The notes beneath the pieces are model-generated. The model saw only the letters and a program-made list of their open reading frames with translations, searched no databases and was not told where the DNA came from. A DNA stretch of 64,000 bases from Opisthocomus hoazin (taxonomy: Eukaryota; Chordata; Aves; Opisthocomiformes; Opisthocomidae), in assembly GCF_030867145.1 (NCBI RefSeq), contig NC_134428.1, positions 25,337,537 to 25,401,536 of the forward strand, read 5' to 3'. Shown here piece by piece: positions 1 to 11,143 of the stretch (position 1 is the first letter of the stretch; each line of letters starts with the position of its first letter). The translations under genes and the position numbers were made by a program.

Positions 1-642
1 TGACGAAGCACATCCTCGCCCCGGCTCCCCCCCGGCAGCGTCGCGCCAGCTCGCGTGGAGAGGGCGGCTGCTCCGAGCAGATGGCTCCAACCTCCGCTAA
101 ATCAACGTCTACTTAATGAGGGGAAAGCCGTCGCTGTCCCCCCGCCAGCTTGGTGGGAGCGGCGAATGAGCAGCTCCCCCAGACCCTCCATCTCCCCCAT
201 CACCCCACTGCAGTGGTCCCGCGCCCCTCCAGTTCCACCACCTCTGCCAATTCCCCTCTCTGCAGCAGGACCCCCCCCCACCCCAAGCACAACGGGGACC
301 CCACGAGCAGCACAACGCCGATTACCCACGGGGAAAACATTCCCGGCGAAGCCAAGCGCCTGTTTGGGAGGAGGAGGGGAGGACCCTGCAGCGGCATCGC
401 CGTGAGCTGCCGGATAAAGGAAGCATCCAAAATAGCTGCTCTTAATTATATCCCTGCTGACGAGCGCCACGCAAACAACGGGCGCTGCACGAGGAGCCTG
501 GGCACGAGCGGCCTTGTTCCTCGCAGCGGGGATGGGGTCCACGCTGTGGGGTCCCCACGGGGGCACGTGCTTGGGCAGAGCTTGGGATGGCCTGGGGCAA
601 AGGGGTGGCAGGGATGGGACGGAGCCGTTGCAGCCCAGCGCC

Positions 643-1826
643 CACCACAGCTGGATATCCACTGCCCATCACAGCTGGATAACAAGTGCCCGCCACAGCT
701 GGACATCCCAGTGCCCGCCACAGCTGGACATCCCAGTGCCCATCGCAGCTGGACATCCCCCAGCTGGACAGCCAGCGCCCAACACAGCTGGAAAACAACT
801 GCCCACCACAGCTGGACACCCCAGTGTCCACACAGCTGGAAAACAACTGCCCACCACAGCTGGACACACACTGCCCACCACAGCTGGACACCCCAGTGTC
901 CGAACAGCTGGACACCCCAGTGCCCATCACAGCTGGATATCCACTGCCCGTCACAGCTGGATATCCACTGCTCACCACAGCTGGATACTCCAGTGGCCGT
1001 CACAGCTGGATATCCACTGCCCGTCACAGCTGGATAGCAGCTGGACACCCCAGTGCCCATCACAGCTGGATATCCACTGCCCATCACAGCTGGATATACA
1101 GTGCCCATCACAGCTGGACACCCCAGTGTCCGTCACAGCTGGAAAACTACTGTCCATCACAGCTGGACACACACTGCTCATCACAGATGGATACTCCAGT
1201 GGCCGTCACAGCTGGATAGCAACTGGACATCCCCGTGTCCCTCACAGCTGGACATCCCCCAGCTGGACAGCCAGTGCCCATAACAGCTGGAAAACAACCA
1301 CCCACCACAGCTGGACACACACTGCCCACCACAGCTGGATACTCCAGTGGCCGTCATAGCTGGATAGCAACTGGACATCCCAGTGTCTCTCACAGCTGGA
1401 CATCCCCCAGCTGGACAGCGACTGCCCATCACAGCTGGACACACTGCCCATCACAGCTGGATATCCACTGCCCACCACAGCTGGACACCCCAGTGTCCAC
1501 CACAGCTGGATATTCACTACCCGTCACAGCTGGACACCCCAGTGTCCACCACAGCTGGATATCCACTACCCATCACAGCTGGACACCCCCATGTCCATCA
1601 CAGCTGGATGCCCACCAGCTGGACAGCCAGTGCCCAACACAGCTGGGTCACGACTGCCCATCACAGCTGGACACCCCAGTGCCCATCACAGCTGGACACC
1701 CCAGTGCCCAACACAGCTGGATATGCACTGCCCATCACAGCTGGACACCCATCACAGCTGGGTCATGACTGCCCATCACAGCTGGACACCCCAGTGCCCA
1801 TCACAGCTGGACCCCCACAGCTGGGT
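643..1826. repeat. 24-25 bp minisatellite, about 48 copies
   Basis: Tandem array whose unit is 24-25 bp, read as CACAGCTGGACACCCCAGTG followed by a short CCCAT-like joint. Variants GGATATCC, GGAAAAC and GGGTCA replace the middle. Nearly every unit keeps the palindrome CAGCTG. Units change in small blocks, so the array has been reshuffled by unequal exchange. Because the unit length drifts between 24 and 25, several frames stay open for hundreds of bases; they are not genes. It lies in CASKIN1 intron 1. Confidence 0.95.
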
Positions 1827-3689
1827 GCCCGGGCGCCCGCCACCAGCCATTCCCCAAATCCCAAGGCGCTTTCGGGGGATGCTGGCCCCGCGTCCCCTCC
1901 GGCCGCCCGGCCGGCGCGCGGAGCCTTCCCGGGAGCGGAGGAGCCCGCAGGCCGCGGCAGCCTGAGTCACGGCACCGCAGCAGCGCGGGGCTGTCCCCGG
2001 GGGCCAGCGTGAAGCCACTTCAGCGCAGCGGGGACTCCTCTGAATATTTTTTTTTTTAAAAAAAAGGGAAACTTCTCAATCCCGAGGGAGGACGAGGGGC
2101 TGACGCTGCAGGCTGCCCGGGCAGGGTTGGGTGGGGGACGTGGGTGCACCCCAGGCAGAGCCCACTGAAATGGGGTGCTGGCCAGGGGTCCCAGCACCCC
2201 GCGGTCCCTGCCAGCGCCATGCCAGGGCCACGGTGCTCACCAGCGGCTACCGCGAGCGTCACCGCGCCGTATCCTCACCCGACCTTTGCCGCGTGGTGCC
2301 ACGGAGCCCGGCTGAGCCTTCCGCCGCTGGCACTGCTTCAGCCGGATTCCCCCGAGCAGCCCCAGCACCCAGCACCGCGGGGTCTCCCCCAGCCCCGCGT
2401 TGGGGCTCAGCCACGCAGCCCCCCAGCTCTGCAGACGCTGAGTCGCTGCCTGCGAAGTCCCGGCAGCCTCCTGCGCGCTCCGGGCTGCCGGCAAAGCCGC
2501 TGACCCCCTGCCAGCTCTGCCAGCCCGGTGCCCACCGGACGCCCACCCTGGTCCCCGCCGAAATGCGCCTTGGTGCTGCTTCCATGGAGCCCCAGCCGAC
2601 AGCCGGCTCTCCCCGCGCCGGCCAGAGGGTAATTTTCAGTCATCACCCCGGCTGGCAGGAGTCACGGCGGGCACGGCCAGGCTGCCGCGGCGGGGGACGG
2701 GACAGGGCTGCGCGGGGCCACCACCAGCCCACGTCCGTCCGTCTGTCCGTCCCTGCGTCCGCATCCCAGCGCCGCGCATCCTCGGGGCTGCCCAGGACAC
2801 GGGGCAGATGCTGGCACCACTCGCCTCCACCCCAGGGCAGCGATGCTTCTGCCCAGCTCCAGCCCTGTCCTCTTCATCTCCTCCTCATCCTCACCTCCTC
2901 CTCGGGGCAGGGACGCAGGCACGCTGCCCCGCAGGGACCGGCATCTCTGCGTGTCTCAGAGCATCGTTAACTAACGAACGGTCGCTCTCATCTGGCCTCC
3001 CACGGACCCGGCCGCAGTCCAGACGTCGCTGGGAAATGGCGGGGAGCTCTGCAGCGGACACCGAGCGTGTGCCCCTGGGCACGCGTGTGCACGCGTGTGC
3101 ACGCAGACAGCTCGGACGAGTAAGGGGGCAATAACGCAGCTGCAGCTCCCGCACCGTTCCCACGTAAAACCGGCCCTGGGATCCATTCTGAACACGATGC
3201 CTTCAGTGCCACCGCTTGTCCTCGTCCACGTAACGGCCTGGCAGTGCTGCAGGGGAAGGGCAGGGCTCGCAGGACCCGTCCCAGTGTCCCCAGTGCCCCC
3301 AGCAGCAGGGGTGGGCTGGCAGGGGCAGCGTGGGACCCCCTGCCCCATCCCTGCCGGGAGCTGGGGGTCGATCAGAGCCAGCCCCAGGACCCAGCGGTGA
3401 CAGCGGGAGCATCGCTGCTGCTGCGGAGCTGCTCAGCCGCGAGCAGCGCGCCGTAAACAGCCCAGCTGCAATGCAGGAGCCGGGCAGGCGGCTGCTTTGT
3501 CTGCTCCAACCGCTCCGGCAGCCACCGGCCAACAGCCCAGGCGGCCGCAGCGCGGAGCCGGGCTCCCGGCAGCCACATCTGGAAGGCATCAGCCGGCGGC
3601 TGCCGGGAGCCGTCCCCAGCGCCGAGCCCCACGCCAGGCCGGGGAGCGGGCACTGCCGCCGCGGCCAGCAGAGACGGCCACGGGCACGT

Positions 3690-3817
3690 GGACGCGCAGG
3701 GCAGATGCACGGGGGGACACGCATGCACAGAGGCACACAACGCACGCGGGTGCACGGGGCAGATGTACACACAGATGCACGCATGCACATGGCCACATGC
3801 ACGCACATGGATGTACA
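3690..3817. repeat. Alternating CA/CG/TG tract
   Basis: A purine-pyrimidine alternating stretch rich in GCACGCATGCAC-like and ACACGCA steps ends directly at the 3' tail of a CR1 copy. Such tracts can adopt left-handed DNA and often expand in length. No coding content. Confidence 0.6.
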
Positions 3818-4624
3818 CAGAGTCACAGAGTCACAGAATCCCAGCATGGTGGGGTTGGCAGGGCCCTCTGTGGGTCACCCAGCCCAACCCCCTGCCCAAG
3901 CAGGGTCACCCACAGCAGGCTGCACAGCACCGCGTCCAGGCGGGGCTGGAATATCTCCAGAGAAGGAGACTCCACAGCCTCCCTGGGCAGCCTGTTCCAG
4001 GGCTCCGTCACCCTCAGAGGGAAGAAGTTCTTCCTCGGGTTCAGCTGGAGCTTCCTCTGCTTCAGTTTGTGCCCGTTGCCCCTTGTCCTGTCGCTGGGCA
4101 CCACTGGGAAGAGCCTGGCCCCATCCTCCTGACCCCCACCCTGCAGATATTTAGAGGCATTTCTAAGGTCCCCTCTCAGCCTTCTCTTCTCCAGGCTGAA
4201 CAAGCCCAGCTCCCTCAGCCTCTCCTCGTAGGAGAGATGCTCCAGTCCCCTCCTCATCCTCTTAGCCCTGTGCTGGACTCTCTCCAGTAGCTCCTCATCT
4301 TTCTTGAGATGGGGAGCCCAGCACTGGACACAGCACTGCAGATGGGGCCTCCCCAGGGCAGAGCAGAGGGGGAGGAGACCCTCCCTCGCCCTGCTGCCCA
4401 CACTCCTCCTGATGCACCCCAGGATCCCATCGGCCTTCTTGGCACCCAGGGCACGCTGCTGGCTCAGGGTCACCCTGTCGTCCCCCAGCACTCCCAGTCC
4501 CTCTCCACAGAGCTGCTCTCCAGCAGGTCAGCCCCAGCCTGTACTGGTGCCTGGGGTTGTTCCTCCCCAGGGGCAGGACCCTGCCCTTGCCCTTGCTGAA
4601 CCTCACCAGGTTCCTCTCTGCCCA
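3818..4624 (-). mobile_element. CR1 LINE, 5'-truncated, minus orientation
   Basis: About 800 bp of the 3' end of a CR1 non-LTR retrotransposon. The tail (CACAGAGTCACAGAATCC) lies at the left, followed by the complement of the end of the reverse-transcriptase reading frame ([20 protein letters not shown] and, later, [11 protein letters not shown]) and further upstream sequence up to the part ending AGGTTCCTCTCTGCCC. It is one of the longer copies in the window. The reading frame is only a C-terminal fragment. Confidence 0.95.
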
Positions 4625-5039
4625 CGCACGCACACGGGCACACCGGCCGAGCAGGCAGCCGCCGACGGGCACGGTGCTCGGAGGAGCAGCGCCCAGACTG
4701 TACCCACAGCAGCGGCTTGGGCACCAGCCCCAACCTGCTCCATCTCCAGCTGATTCTGGCCAGGGCAGGGCACGGAGCCGGGGTCCCGCAGCCTGCCGCG
4801 CCGTGGGGCACCCCATCCCCGCATCCACCTCGCCCTGCTCGGCTCTCCCCGCGCGGCCGGCAGCGACCTTGCCGGCGAGACCCAAGGAGACCCGGGCAGA
4901 CTCAGTGTCACCCCGCCAGCCGCTCTCCCGCACCCCGCAGCACCGTGCTGCCCGTGCCGGCCGGCTCGCGCCGGGCACCGGCACCCATCCGTCACCACGG
5001 CGAGGCCAGCACCGCGTCCCCAGCTTCCCATTTCTCAAG

Positions 5040-5150
5040 CTGATTGCTCCTGTCGCTGCGGAGCCCAGCGTTAAACACCTCATTTTCTCCTCCCGTATTG
5101 AGTTGGAAAATACTATTAACATTTCATTACGGCTTAAAGATCCCTCTCAG
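5040..5150. other. AT-rich island, candidate conserved non-coding element
   Basis: A sharply bounded stretch with TTAAACACCTCATTTTC, TGGAAAATACTATTAAC and ATTTCATTACGGCTTAAA inside sequence that is otherwise very GC-rich. It matches no repeat seen elsewhere in the window. Within CASKIN1 intron 1 this is the appearance expected of a conserved enhancer, but conservation cannot be tested here. Confidence 0.4.
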
Positions 5151-5695
5151 CCCGGCGTGGAGGAAGGACCGGGAGGGCGAATCCCACGTGCGCCGGGTGC
5201 GGGACGGGATGGCAACCCGGGGCAGAGGTGGGCATCAGCGCCGCACGCCAGCTTGGCGACCGGCCCGGCACGATCCGTACCGCGGCACGCTCAGCTGCAG
5301 CCGGGGCACGACGCGGCAGCGGAGCAGCGGCACCCACGCAGCCTGGCACCAGCCCGGGCGCTCCCGCGTGGGTTTTGCTTCCCGACGCCTTCCCCTCGCC
5401 CGTGGCAGCCCGGTCCGGCAGCGCCAGCCATTAAATACCGGCAAATTAGCTCTCCGGCGCTCTCCTGCCTGACCGCTCGCGAAAGGCACCTTTAGCTGCC
5501 GGCTGGCGAGGGCGGCTCGCAGCGGGTTCACGGCCAGCATTTGGCGGTGCCCAGCCCCGCTGCACCGTCACCAGCACCGGGAGCGCGGCGGCAAACCCGT
5601 CCAAGCACAGCCCCGAGCATCGCCCCAGAGCCACGCGGCCCCCTCCGCTGACACCGCGGCTCCCACCCACCACGCACGCAGGGATGACATTAACC

Positions 5696-6259
5696 TACAC
5701 TACACTGCCCTGGGGAGGCCCCATCTGCAGTACTGTGTCCAGTTCTGGGCTCCGCAGTTCAAGAAAGATGAGGAGCTACTGGAGAGAGCCCAGCGGAGGG
5801 CTGCGAGGATGAGGAGGGGACTGGAGCATCTCTCCTACGAGGAGAGGTTGACGGAACTGGGCTTGTTCAGCCTGGAGAAGAGAAGGCTGAGAGGGGACCT
5901 TAGAAATGCCTACAAATGTCTGCAGGGTGGGGGTCAGGAGGATGGGGCCAAGCTCTTTTCAATGGTGCCCAGTGACAGGACAAGGGGCAATGGGCACAAA
6001 CTGAGGCACAGGAAGTTCCGTCTGAACATGAGGAGGAACTTCTTCCCTCTGAGGGTGACGGAGCCCTGGCCCAGGCTGCCCAGGGAGGTTGTGGAGTCTC
6101 CTTCTCTGGAGATATTCCAGACCCGCCTGGACAAGGTCCTGTGCAGCCTGCTGTAGGTGACCCTGCTTCGGCAGGGGGGTTGGACTGGATGACCCACAGA
6201 GGTCCCTTCCAATCCCTACTATTCTGTGATTCTGTGATTCTGTGATTCTGTGATTCTGT
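5696..6259 (+). mobile_element. CR1 LINE, 5'-truncated, plus orientation
   Basis: Roughly 560 bp of CR1 3' end, from TACACTGCCCTGGGGAGGCC through the reverse-transcriptase tail ([35 protein letters not shown]) to a tail of four to five ATTCTGTG units at 6226-6259. The longest run of tail repeats in the window. Confidence 0.95.
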
Positions 6260-6608
6260 AACCAAGGACCCACCACGGCTTCGGCACCCACCCGGCCCCG
6301 GCGCGGTCCGTGGCATCACCACGGCGGGGCTGAGTGGCCACCAGCGGGACCCTGCGGGCTGGGGTCCGTGGGCATCACCACGGCGGGGCTGAGCGGGGAG
6401 GGGGCTGATCGCAGCCTTTCCCGGCGGCTGGGAAGGGTTCAAGGGAACGCCGGGGAGCAGGGGAGAGGAGCCAGACACCAGCTTGGCTACTGGAAACCGA
6501 ACTGTGCTGGTGAGGAAGGGGGTGGCTGCGGAGGGGGACTTGGGGGTCTCACAGCGCCTGGCCGTGCCTCACCACTGGCACCCAAGCGCCCATGGCACCA
6601 TCACCCTT

Positions 6609-6815
6609 AACTTCTTCCCTCTGAGGGTGACGGAGCCCTGGCCCAGGCTGCCCAGGGAGGCTGTGGAGTCTCCTTCTCTGGAGATATTCCAGCCTCGCCT
6701 GGACAAGGTCCTGTGCAGCCTGCTCTGGGTGACCCTGCTTGGGCAGGGGGTTGGGCTGGGTGACCCACAGAGGGCCCTGCCAACCCCAACCATTCTGGGA
6801 TTCTGAGATTCTGTG
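6609..6815 (+). mobile_element. CR1 LINE, short 3' fragment, plus orientation
   Basis: About 205 bp, starting inside the segment encoding [15 protein letters not shown] and ending in ATTCTGGGATTCTGAGATTC. A severely 5'-truncated insertion in CASKIN1 intron 1. Confidence 0.95.
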
Positions 6816-7844
6816 GGTGCAGCCTGGCCCTGCCACGTCCCCAGCCATCCCTGGGAGCATCACCCCGCGGTGGGGAGCACCGCAGCACCCGGTGGCAAGG
6901 TCCTCGTCCAGGACGCAGCCAGAGCCCCGGGCACGAGCGGCCACCTGCCGCCGGCAAAGGGCAAATTGGTGTCAAATCAGGTGAATCTGGGACTGCTGTG
7001 AGAAAATCCAGGCCAGCGAGGGAGCCCCGAGCGGGGCCACCGGCCCACGGCCCCGCTGCTCCTCGGTGGCAGTGGCCAGAGGTCCCGCGTCCCCTGCAGC
7101 ATCCCCGAGGGGCAGGGACCCCGCGGCCGGCCCGAAGCGGGAGCTGCGCTGGGGCGGTGGGGCGCAGAGGGGGGGGCTCGCACCCGCAACTCCAGAGGCA
7201 GGAAAACGTAAAATAACGAGATGTCACCCCAGGGCTGAGTAACAACCCCCCTCGGGAAGGAAACTTGGCACACGCCCGCCTGCGCCCGCCTGCCAAGTCC
7301 TGCTGCAAGCGCGGTTTCACGTGCGGGTGAGAAACCCCGAAAAGAAGTTTGTAAGGGACCCGGTGTCGCGCCGTGAAGCGCGGCGGCTGGAGTGGGCAGC
7401 CCTCAGACCCTGTGCCTGGGCACCGGCATCACCCCATGCCGGCATCACCCTGCACGCCCCAGCCCATTTCGCCCCTTAATCCACACCGAAGGGATCGGGG
7501 GGCTGCGGGAGCAGGGGATGAGTGGGCACCCAGCACCCTCCTGCAGCCCCCATGGCTGGGCCAAGCTGCCACGCGATCCAGCCCCGCAGCCCCTTCCTCT
7601 CGCTCCAGACGTCCTGCCCGGCACCCACAGCTCCCGGGGCCGGTGGCACCCAAAGGCTCTGGCACCGTCTGCTCCCCCCGGCCCAGGCTACCCCTGCAGC
7701 GAGGAGGGGGCTGCCCCAGCACCCGTGGCCGGGGAGCCGCAGCGGGAGCCATGCGGGGTGGCGGATGCCCGGGGAAGTTTCCCGGCGTGCCGGGGGGGAA
7801 GCGGGCAGCTCCGGCGGCTGCTGGCCACGCGCACCCTGGGCACT

Positions 7845-7995
7845 GCACCGCAATTGGATTTGCAGCTGCCCTGCCTTTTACTGCATGGAAATTGAATTGT
7901 AAAATGTCAAAGACATTTCCTAACTGCGCCATATTAGCCTGGTTTTATTAAATACTGTTATCAGAGGAGATTATTAATGCAATCAAACGCAGGCA
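7845..7995. other. AT-rich island, candidate conserved enhancer
   Basis: About 150 bp of low-GC, non-repetitive sequence in an otherwise GC-rich intron. It includes GCAATTGGATTTGCAG, a CArG-like CCATATTAGC, TTTATTAAATACTGTTATC and a homeobox/POU-like run ATTATTAATGCAATCAAA. The density of transcription-factor-like words and absence of repeat similarity suggest a regulatory element. This is inference only. Confidence 0.45.
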
Positions 7996-8659
7996 AAAAA
8001 ACCCCAGAATTGACCGGCCGCCGCGCAGGAGGACGCGCCGGAGGGCAGGAGGCCCTGCCCGGGGAGCCCGTGTCCCCGAGGGGTCTGGCTCCCACCTCCC
8101 ACTGCCCCAGCACCCCGGAGCACCGGCGAAGCAGCGATCCGCTCGCACCCCGGGATGGGTCCCCACGGGACGGCAGCACCCCAGCGGGTGACAAGCCTGG
8201 GGGTGCTCGCAGAGCTCTGGGGTCCCTCCGCTGCTGCCCACGCTGCCTGCACCATGCGTGTCCCTCCGAGGAGCTGCCGGGCTCCTGTGCCGCTCTTTGC
8301 ACCCGTAGTAGGCTCTGCCCCGAACCGGAGCCGCTGTTGGGGCTGGGGACCCTCCCCAGGCAGGACAGGACCCACTCCCCACACACGGCCGCAGGACCAG
8401 GGCTGGCTGCGACGAGCCTCGAAACGCCAGCGACACGCGGGGCAGGACGCCCCGCTCGCTCCAAGACGCCATGGCCGAGGAACCACAGCTTCCCCGCGCC
8501 CCGGGTGCCCGGGATGGGGACGGTGCGGTGGGCACGGACCCCCCTGGGGATGCCCTGTCCCACCCCACGGTGCCCAAAGCGGGTGGCCGAGGGGAAAACG
8601 CCAAGTCACTACAATTCTTCGAGGTAGCAGCGGGGAGGAGGGGATGGGGAGGGAAACAG

Positions 8660-8885
8660 TTTGCTGCCAAATCCCTGCATCTGATTTGCGTAACTTTCAG
8701 ACAACCTCATCAATTATGGATGCCCGGGACGCGAGCGCGGTGCGCGCTGCGGCCGGCCCGGGCCCCACAAACTCGTACTCCACACGCTAAATTGGGCCCC
8801 ACGTCGCCATGGCAACCCGTGTTAATTCACGCAGGGATTTTTAAAATCTCCTTTATTAACCCCCCTCCCATGAATAGGCCATCAC
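8660..8885. other. AT-richer segment with an X-box, candidate regulatory element
   Basis: Contains CTGATTTGCGTAACTTTCAG, CATCAATTATGG, GCTAAATTGGGCC, the X-box at 8803-8816 and GGGATTTTTAAAATCTCC (a near-perfect palindrome) followed by TTTATTAACCC. It matches no other repeat in the window. A plausible neural or ciliary enhancer in CASKIN1 intron 1. Confidence 0.4.
8803..8816. promoter_or_regulatory. RFX-type X-box
   Basis: GTCGCCATGGCAAC is a 14-bp inverted repeat that fits the RFX consensus (GTNRCC, 0-3 bases, RGYAAC). Confidence 0.6.
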
Positions 8886-9414
8886 CCAGATAGCAGAGCC
8901 AAGTTACAGATCTCCCTGGCGCCGCGGGGAGCACCGGAGGCACGCGTGGCACCGGCACGTGGAGGGGACAGGGTGGCATGGGGTCAGCCCCCGCTCGGCG
9001 CTCTCCCACCCCGCGCCACGCACCGCTCCTCCGGCCCCGCCGCCATGGCCAGAGATGCTCACGCATCCCAGCCCCTGCTGCCACGCAGACGGCCCTGGCA
9101 CCGGGCAGGAGAGCCGGGTCCCGGGGGGAAACGCCACCAGAGCAGCCCGGCACCGGCACCGGTGGGCTCTGCCAGGCCAGCCGGGCACCGGGCAAGAACC
9201 CGAGCCCGCGGCAGGGATCTCCCCAAAACCAGGTTGGCCCTCGCTGGGCATCCCTCACCCCTCGCTCACGAGCCCGGCACGGGGACCACCGCCAACCCCG
9301 CGGCCACCCCACCCGGCAGCGCCCGGTGGGCTCCGCAGCGGGAGAGCGGTCGGGGCGGGAGACGCAGCAGAGCAGGGATGCGGGAGGAGGTGGTGGCACT
9401 CGGCACCGCTGGCC

Positions 9415-9428
9415 GTTGCCATAGCAAC
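9415..9428. promoter_or_regulatory. RFX-type X-box
   Basis: GTTGCCATAGCAAC is a near-perfect palindromic RFX site, about 600 bp from a second one at 8803 in the same intron. Confidence 0.65.
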
Positions 9429-9627
9429 GCCAGCTGTGCGCCAGGGACCGGAGAGGGGTGTGCGGGGACAGAGCCGGGCACAGGCCAGGCGTCGTCCCCA
9501 GTCCCGCTCCGAGAGGCCGCGGAAGCGGCAGCACCCGGAGCGGGTTGGGATGAGGGGGGCTCTGAGCTGGAGCCCCTTCTCTCCTCGCACAGGCCCTCAG
9601 CAGCAAGAGTGATGGTGGCACTGGGGA

Positions 9628-10078
9628 CACAGGGGACACCACGCCAGCCCTACACAACAGCGGGGACATGGAGGATGCCATGCTGGCTCCAGGACACGGG
9701 TGACACCATGCCAGCCCTACACAACAGCGGGGACATGGAGGATGCCATGCTGGCTCCAGGACACGGGTGACACCATGCCAGCCCTACACAACAGCGGGGA
9801 CATGGAGGATGCCACGCCGGCCCCGTGCAGTACCGGGACATGGAGGACACCATGCCAGCCCTACACGGCACCAGGACATGGGGGACACCACGCCAGTCCT
9901 ACAAGACAGTGGGGACATGGAGGATGCCACATCAGCCCCGCACAGCACCGGGACACGGGGGACACCACGCCAGCCCTGCATGACAGCGGGGACATGGAGG
10001 ATGCCATGCTGGTCCCACACGGCACCAGGACATGGGGGACTCCACGCCAGCCCCACTCAGCCAGGAACACCCCTGCAC
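9628..10078. repeat. 67-bp minisatellite with 33-bp half units
   Basis: Units start CCAGCCCTACACAACAGCGG and continue GGACATGGAGGATGCCATGC, at 9644, 9711 and 9778 (period 67). Each unit is two diverged halves of about 33 bp that share GGACATGGNGGANNCCA. Copies become more varied to the right. No coding role. Confidence 0.9.
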
Positions 10079-10394
10079 AACCCAGGACAGGGGACACGGC
10101 ACCAGCCCTGCCCGGCTCCAGGGACCCGGGGTGCCCACGTTCGGGGAGCCCTGGCCTCGGGAGCGAGGGGCGCGGCGGTGAAGTGGCCGTGGGCCCAGTG
10201 ACCGGACCCCACGCGAGGGCTCCCCGTGGCCCCCGCCCGTGCCCAGGGACGGTCCCCGTCCCCCCAGCTGGGCTCCCGCACGCCAGGCCTGGACCCTGCG
10301 GCTGCACCAGCGCCATGAATCAGTGACTGCCGGGCGGCACCCCTCAGCGGGCGGCCGTACCTACGCCGGGAGCTCCGCACGCGTCCACGCGCGG

Positions 10395-10640
10395 AGCCAC
10401 CCCGCAGCCCCCCGCAGCCCCCCCGCCTGCACACACGCACTCGCGGGCCGGCGCGGCGACGCGGGGAGGCACCCGCCGAGCTCCATCCGAACCCCCCCAC
10501 GCAGAGGAACCCCGACACCGCCACGTCCGAAGGCGCGGGTGCCGGGGTACGCACCCCCACCCAGACGCAGACACGCACCCAAACACGGGCGCACACGCAC
10601 GTACACCCGCGCGGGCACGGCCGCCCGCCCGCCGACACAT
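10395..10640. repeat. CA/CG-rich alternating region in the CASKIN1 CpG island
   Basis: Repeated ACACGCA, GCACACGCACGTACAC and CGCGCGGGCACG words, not in a clean tandem unit. It lies 400-750 bp inside the intron from CASKIN1 exon 1 and has a high density of CpG. Confidence 0.5.
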
Positions 10641-11049
10641 GTAAGCGTGTGCGGGCACCGGCTGCCCCCCGCACACGCAGATGCCCCCCAGCCCGCCCGG
10701 GCGCGGACCCCTGCCCATGCCCAGTCCCCAAACCCCCCCCCCCCCCGGGGGCTCCGCAGCTGGTCCTGGGTGCGGGGCAAGGGCAGCCCGGCCGATGCCC
10801 ACCGGGCCGATCCCGCAGCGCCCGGGGATGCTCGCCCGCCGCCAGCCCCCCCCAAAACCGGGCTGTGCCCCCCCCACCCCACCCCGCGGCGCTGCCGGGG
10901 GTCCCCCCCGCCCGCGCCGCACCGGGGATGCTGCGGGGCCGGGATGCGGGGCAGGGCGGGATGCGGGGCCCCGAGCCCGCCGCGATGCCGGTGTCCCCCC
11001 CCACACCCTCCCCGCTCCCCCCGGTCCCCCCCCCCCCCGCCGCGCTCAC

Positions 11050-11143
11050 TGGCTTTGCCGGGCTTGGGCCTCTGCAGCAGCTTCTGCACGGCCGCGACGT
11101 CCTCCGCCTTCACCGCCTGCACCAGCTCCTGGTCCTTGCCCAT
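11050..11143 (-). CDS. CASKIN1: CASKIN1 coding exon 1 (CASK-interacting synaptic scaffold), gene partial
   Basis: The exon encodes 31 residues beginning MGKDQELVQAVKAEDV and ending RPKPGKA, then one base of the next codon and a GTGAGC donor. This is the start of CASKIN1, whose human form begins MGKEQELVQAVKAEDV and continues into the ankyrin repeats. CASKIN1 is a large neuronal multidomain scaffold (six ankyrin repeats, SH3, two SAM domains, proline-rich tail) that binds the synaptic kinase CASK. Only the start of ankyrin repeat 1 is here; the rest lies beyond the left edge. The start codon is supported by the near identity of the first residues. Its neighbour to the right matches the human order (MLST8), after the inserted hexosaminidase-like gene. 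CASKIN2 shares the same beginning but lies in another chromosomal context. Confidence 0.88.

Larger units (their letters stand above)
1..11049 (-). other. CASKIN1: CASKIN1 intron 1 (partial, runs off the left edge)
   Basis: Everything left of the CASKIN1 first coding exon should be its first intron, because the gene is read on the minus strand and no second exon (ankyrin-repeat coding) is visible down to position 1. CASKIN1 has a long first intron in mammals too. It contains two minisatellites, three CR1 copies, purine/pyrimidine-alternating tracts, AT-rich islands and two X-boxes, each listed separately. Stretches 1-640, 1830-3690, 4625-5040 and 6820-7840 hold only GC-rich sequence in which I see no gene. 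Confidence 0.7.

Noticed and set aside
442-2012. Several long open frames in three or more frames on both strands
   Set aside because: They translate the 24-25 bp minisatellite into HSWTPQCP-like repeats; the periodic peptide shifts with unit length and has no start context or splice structure.
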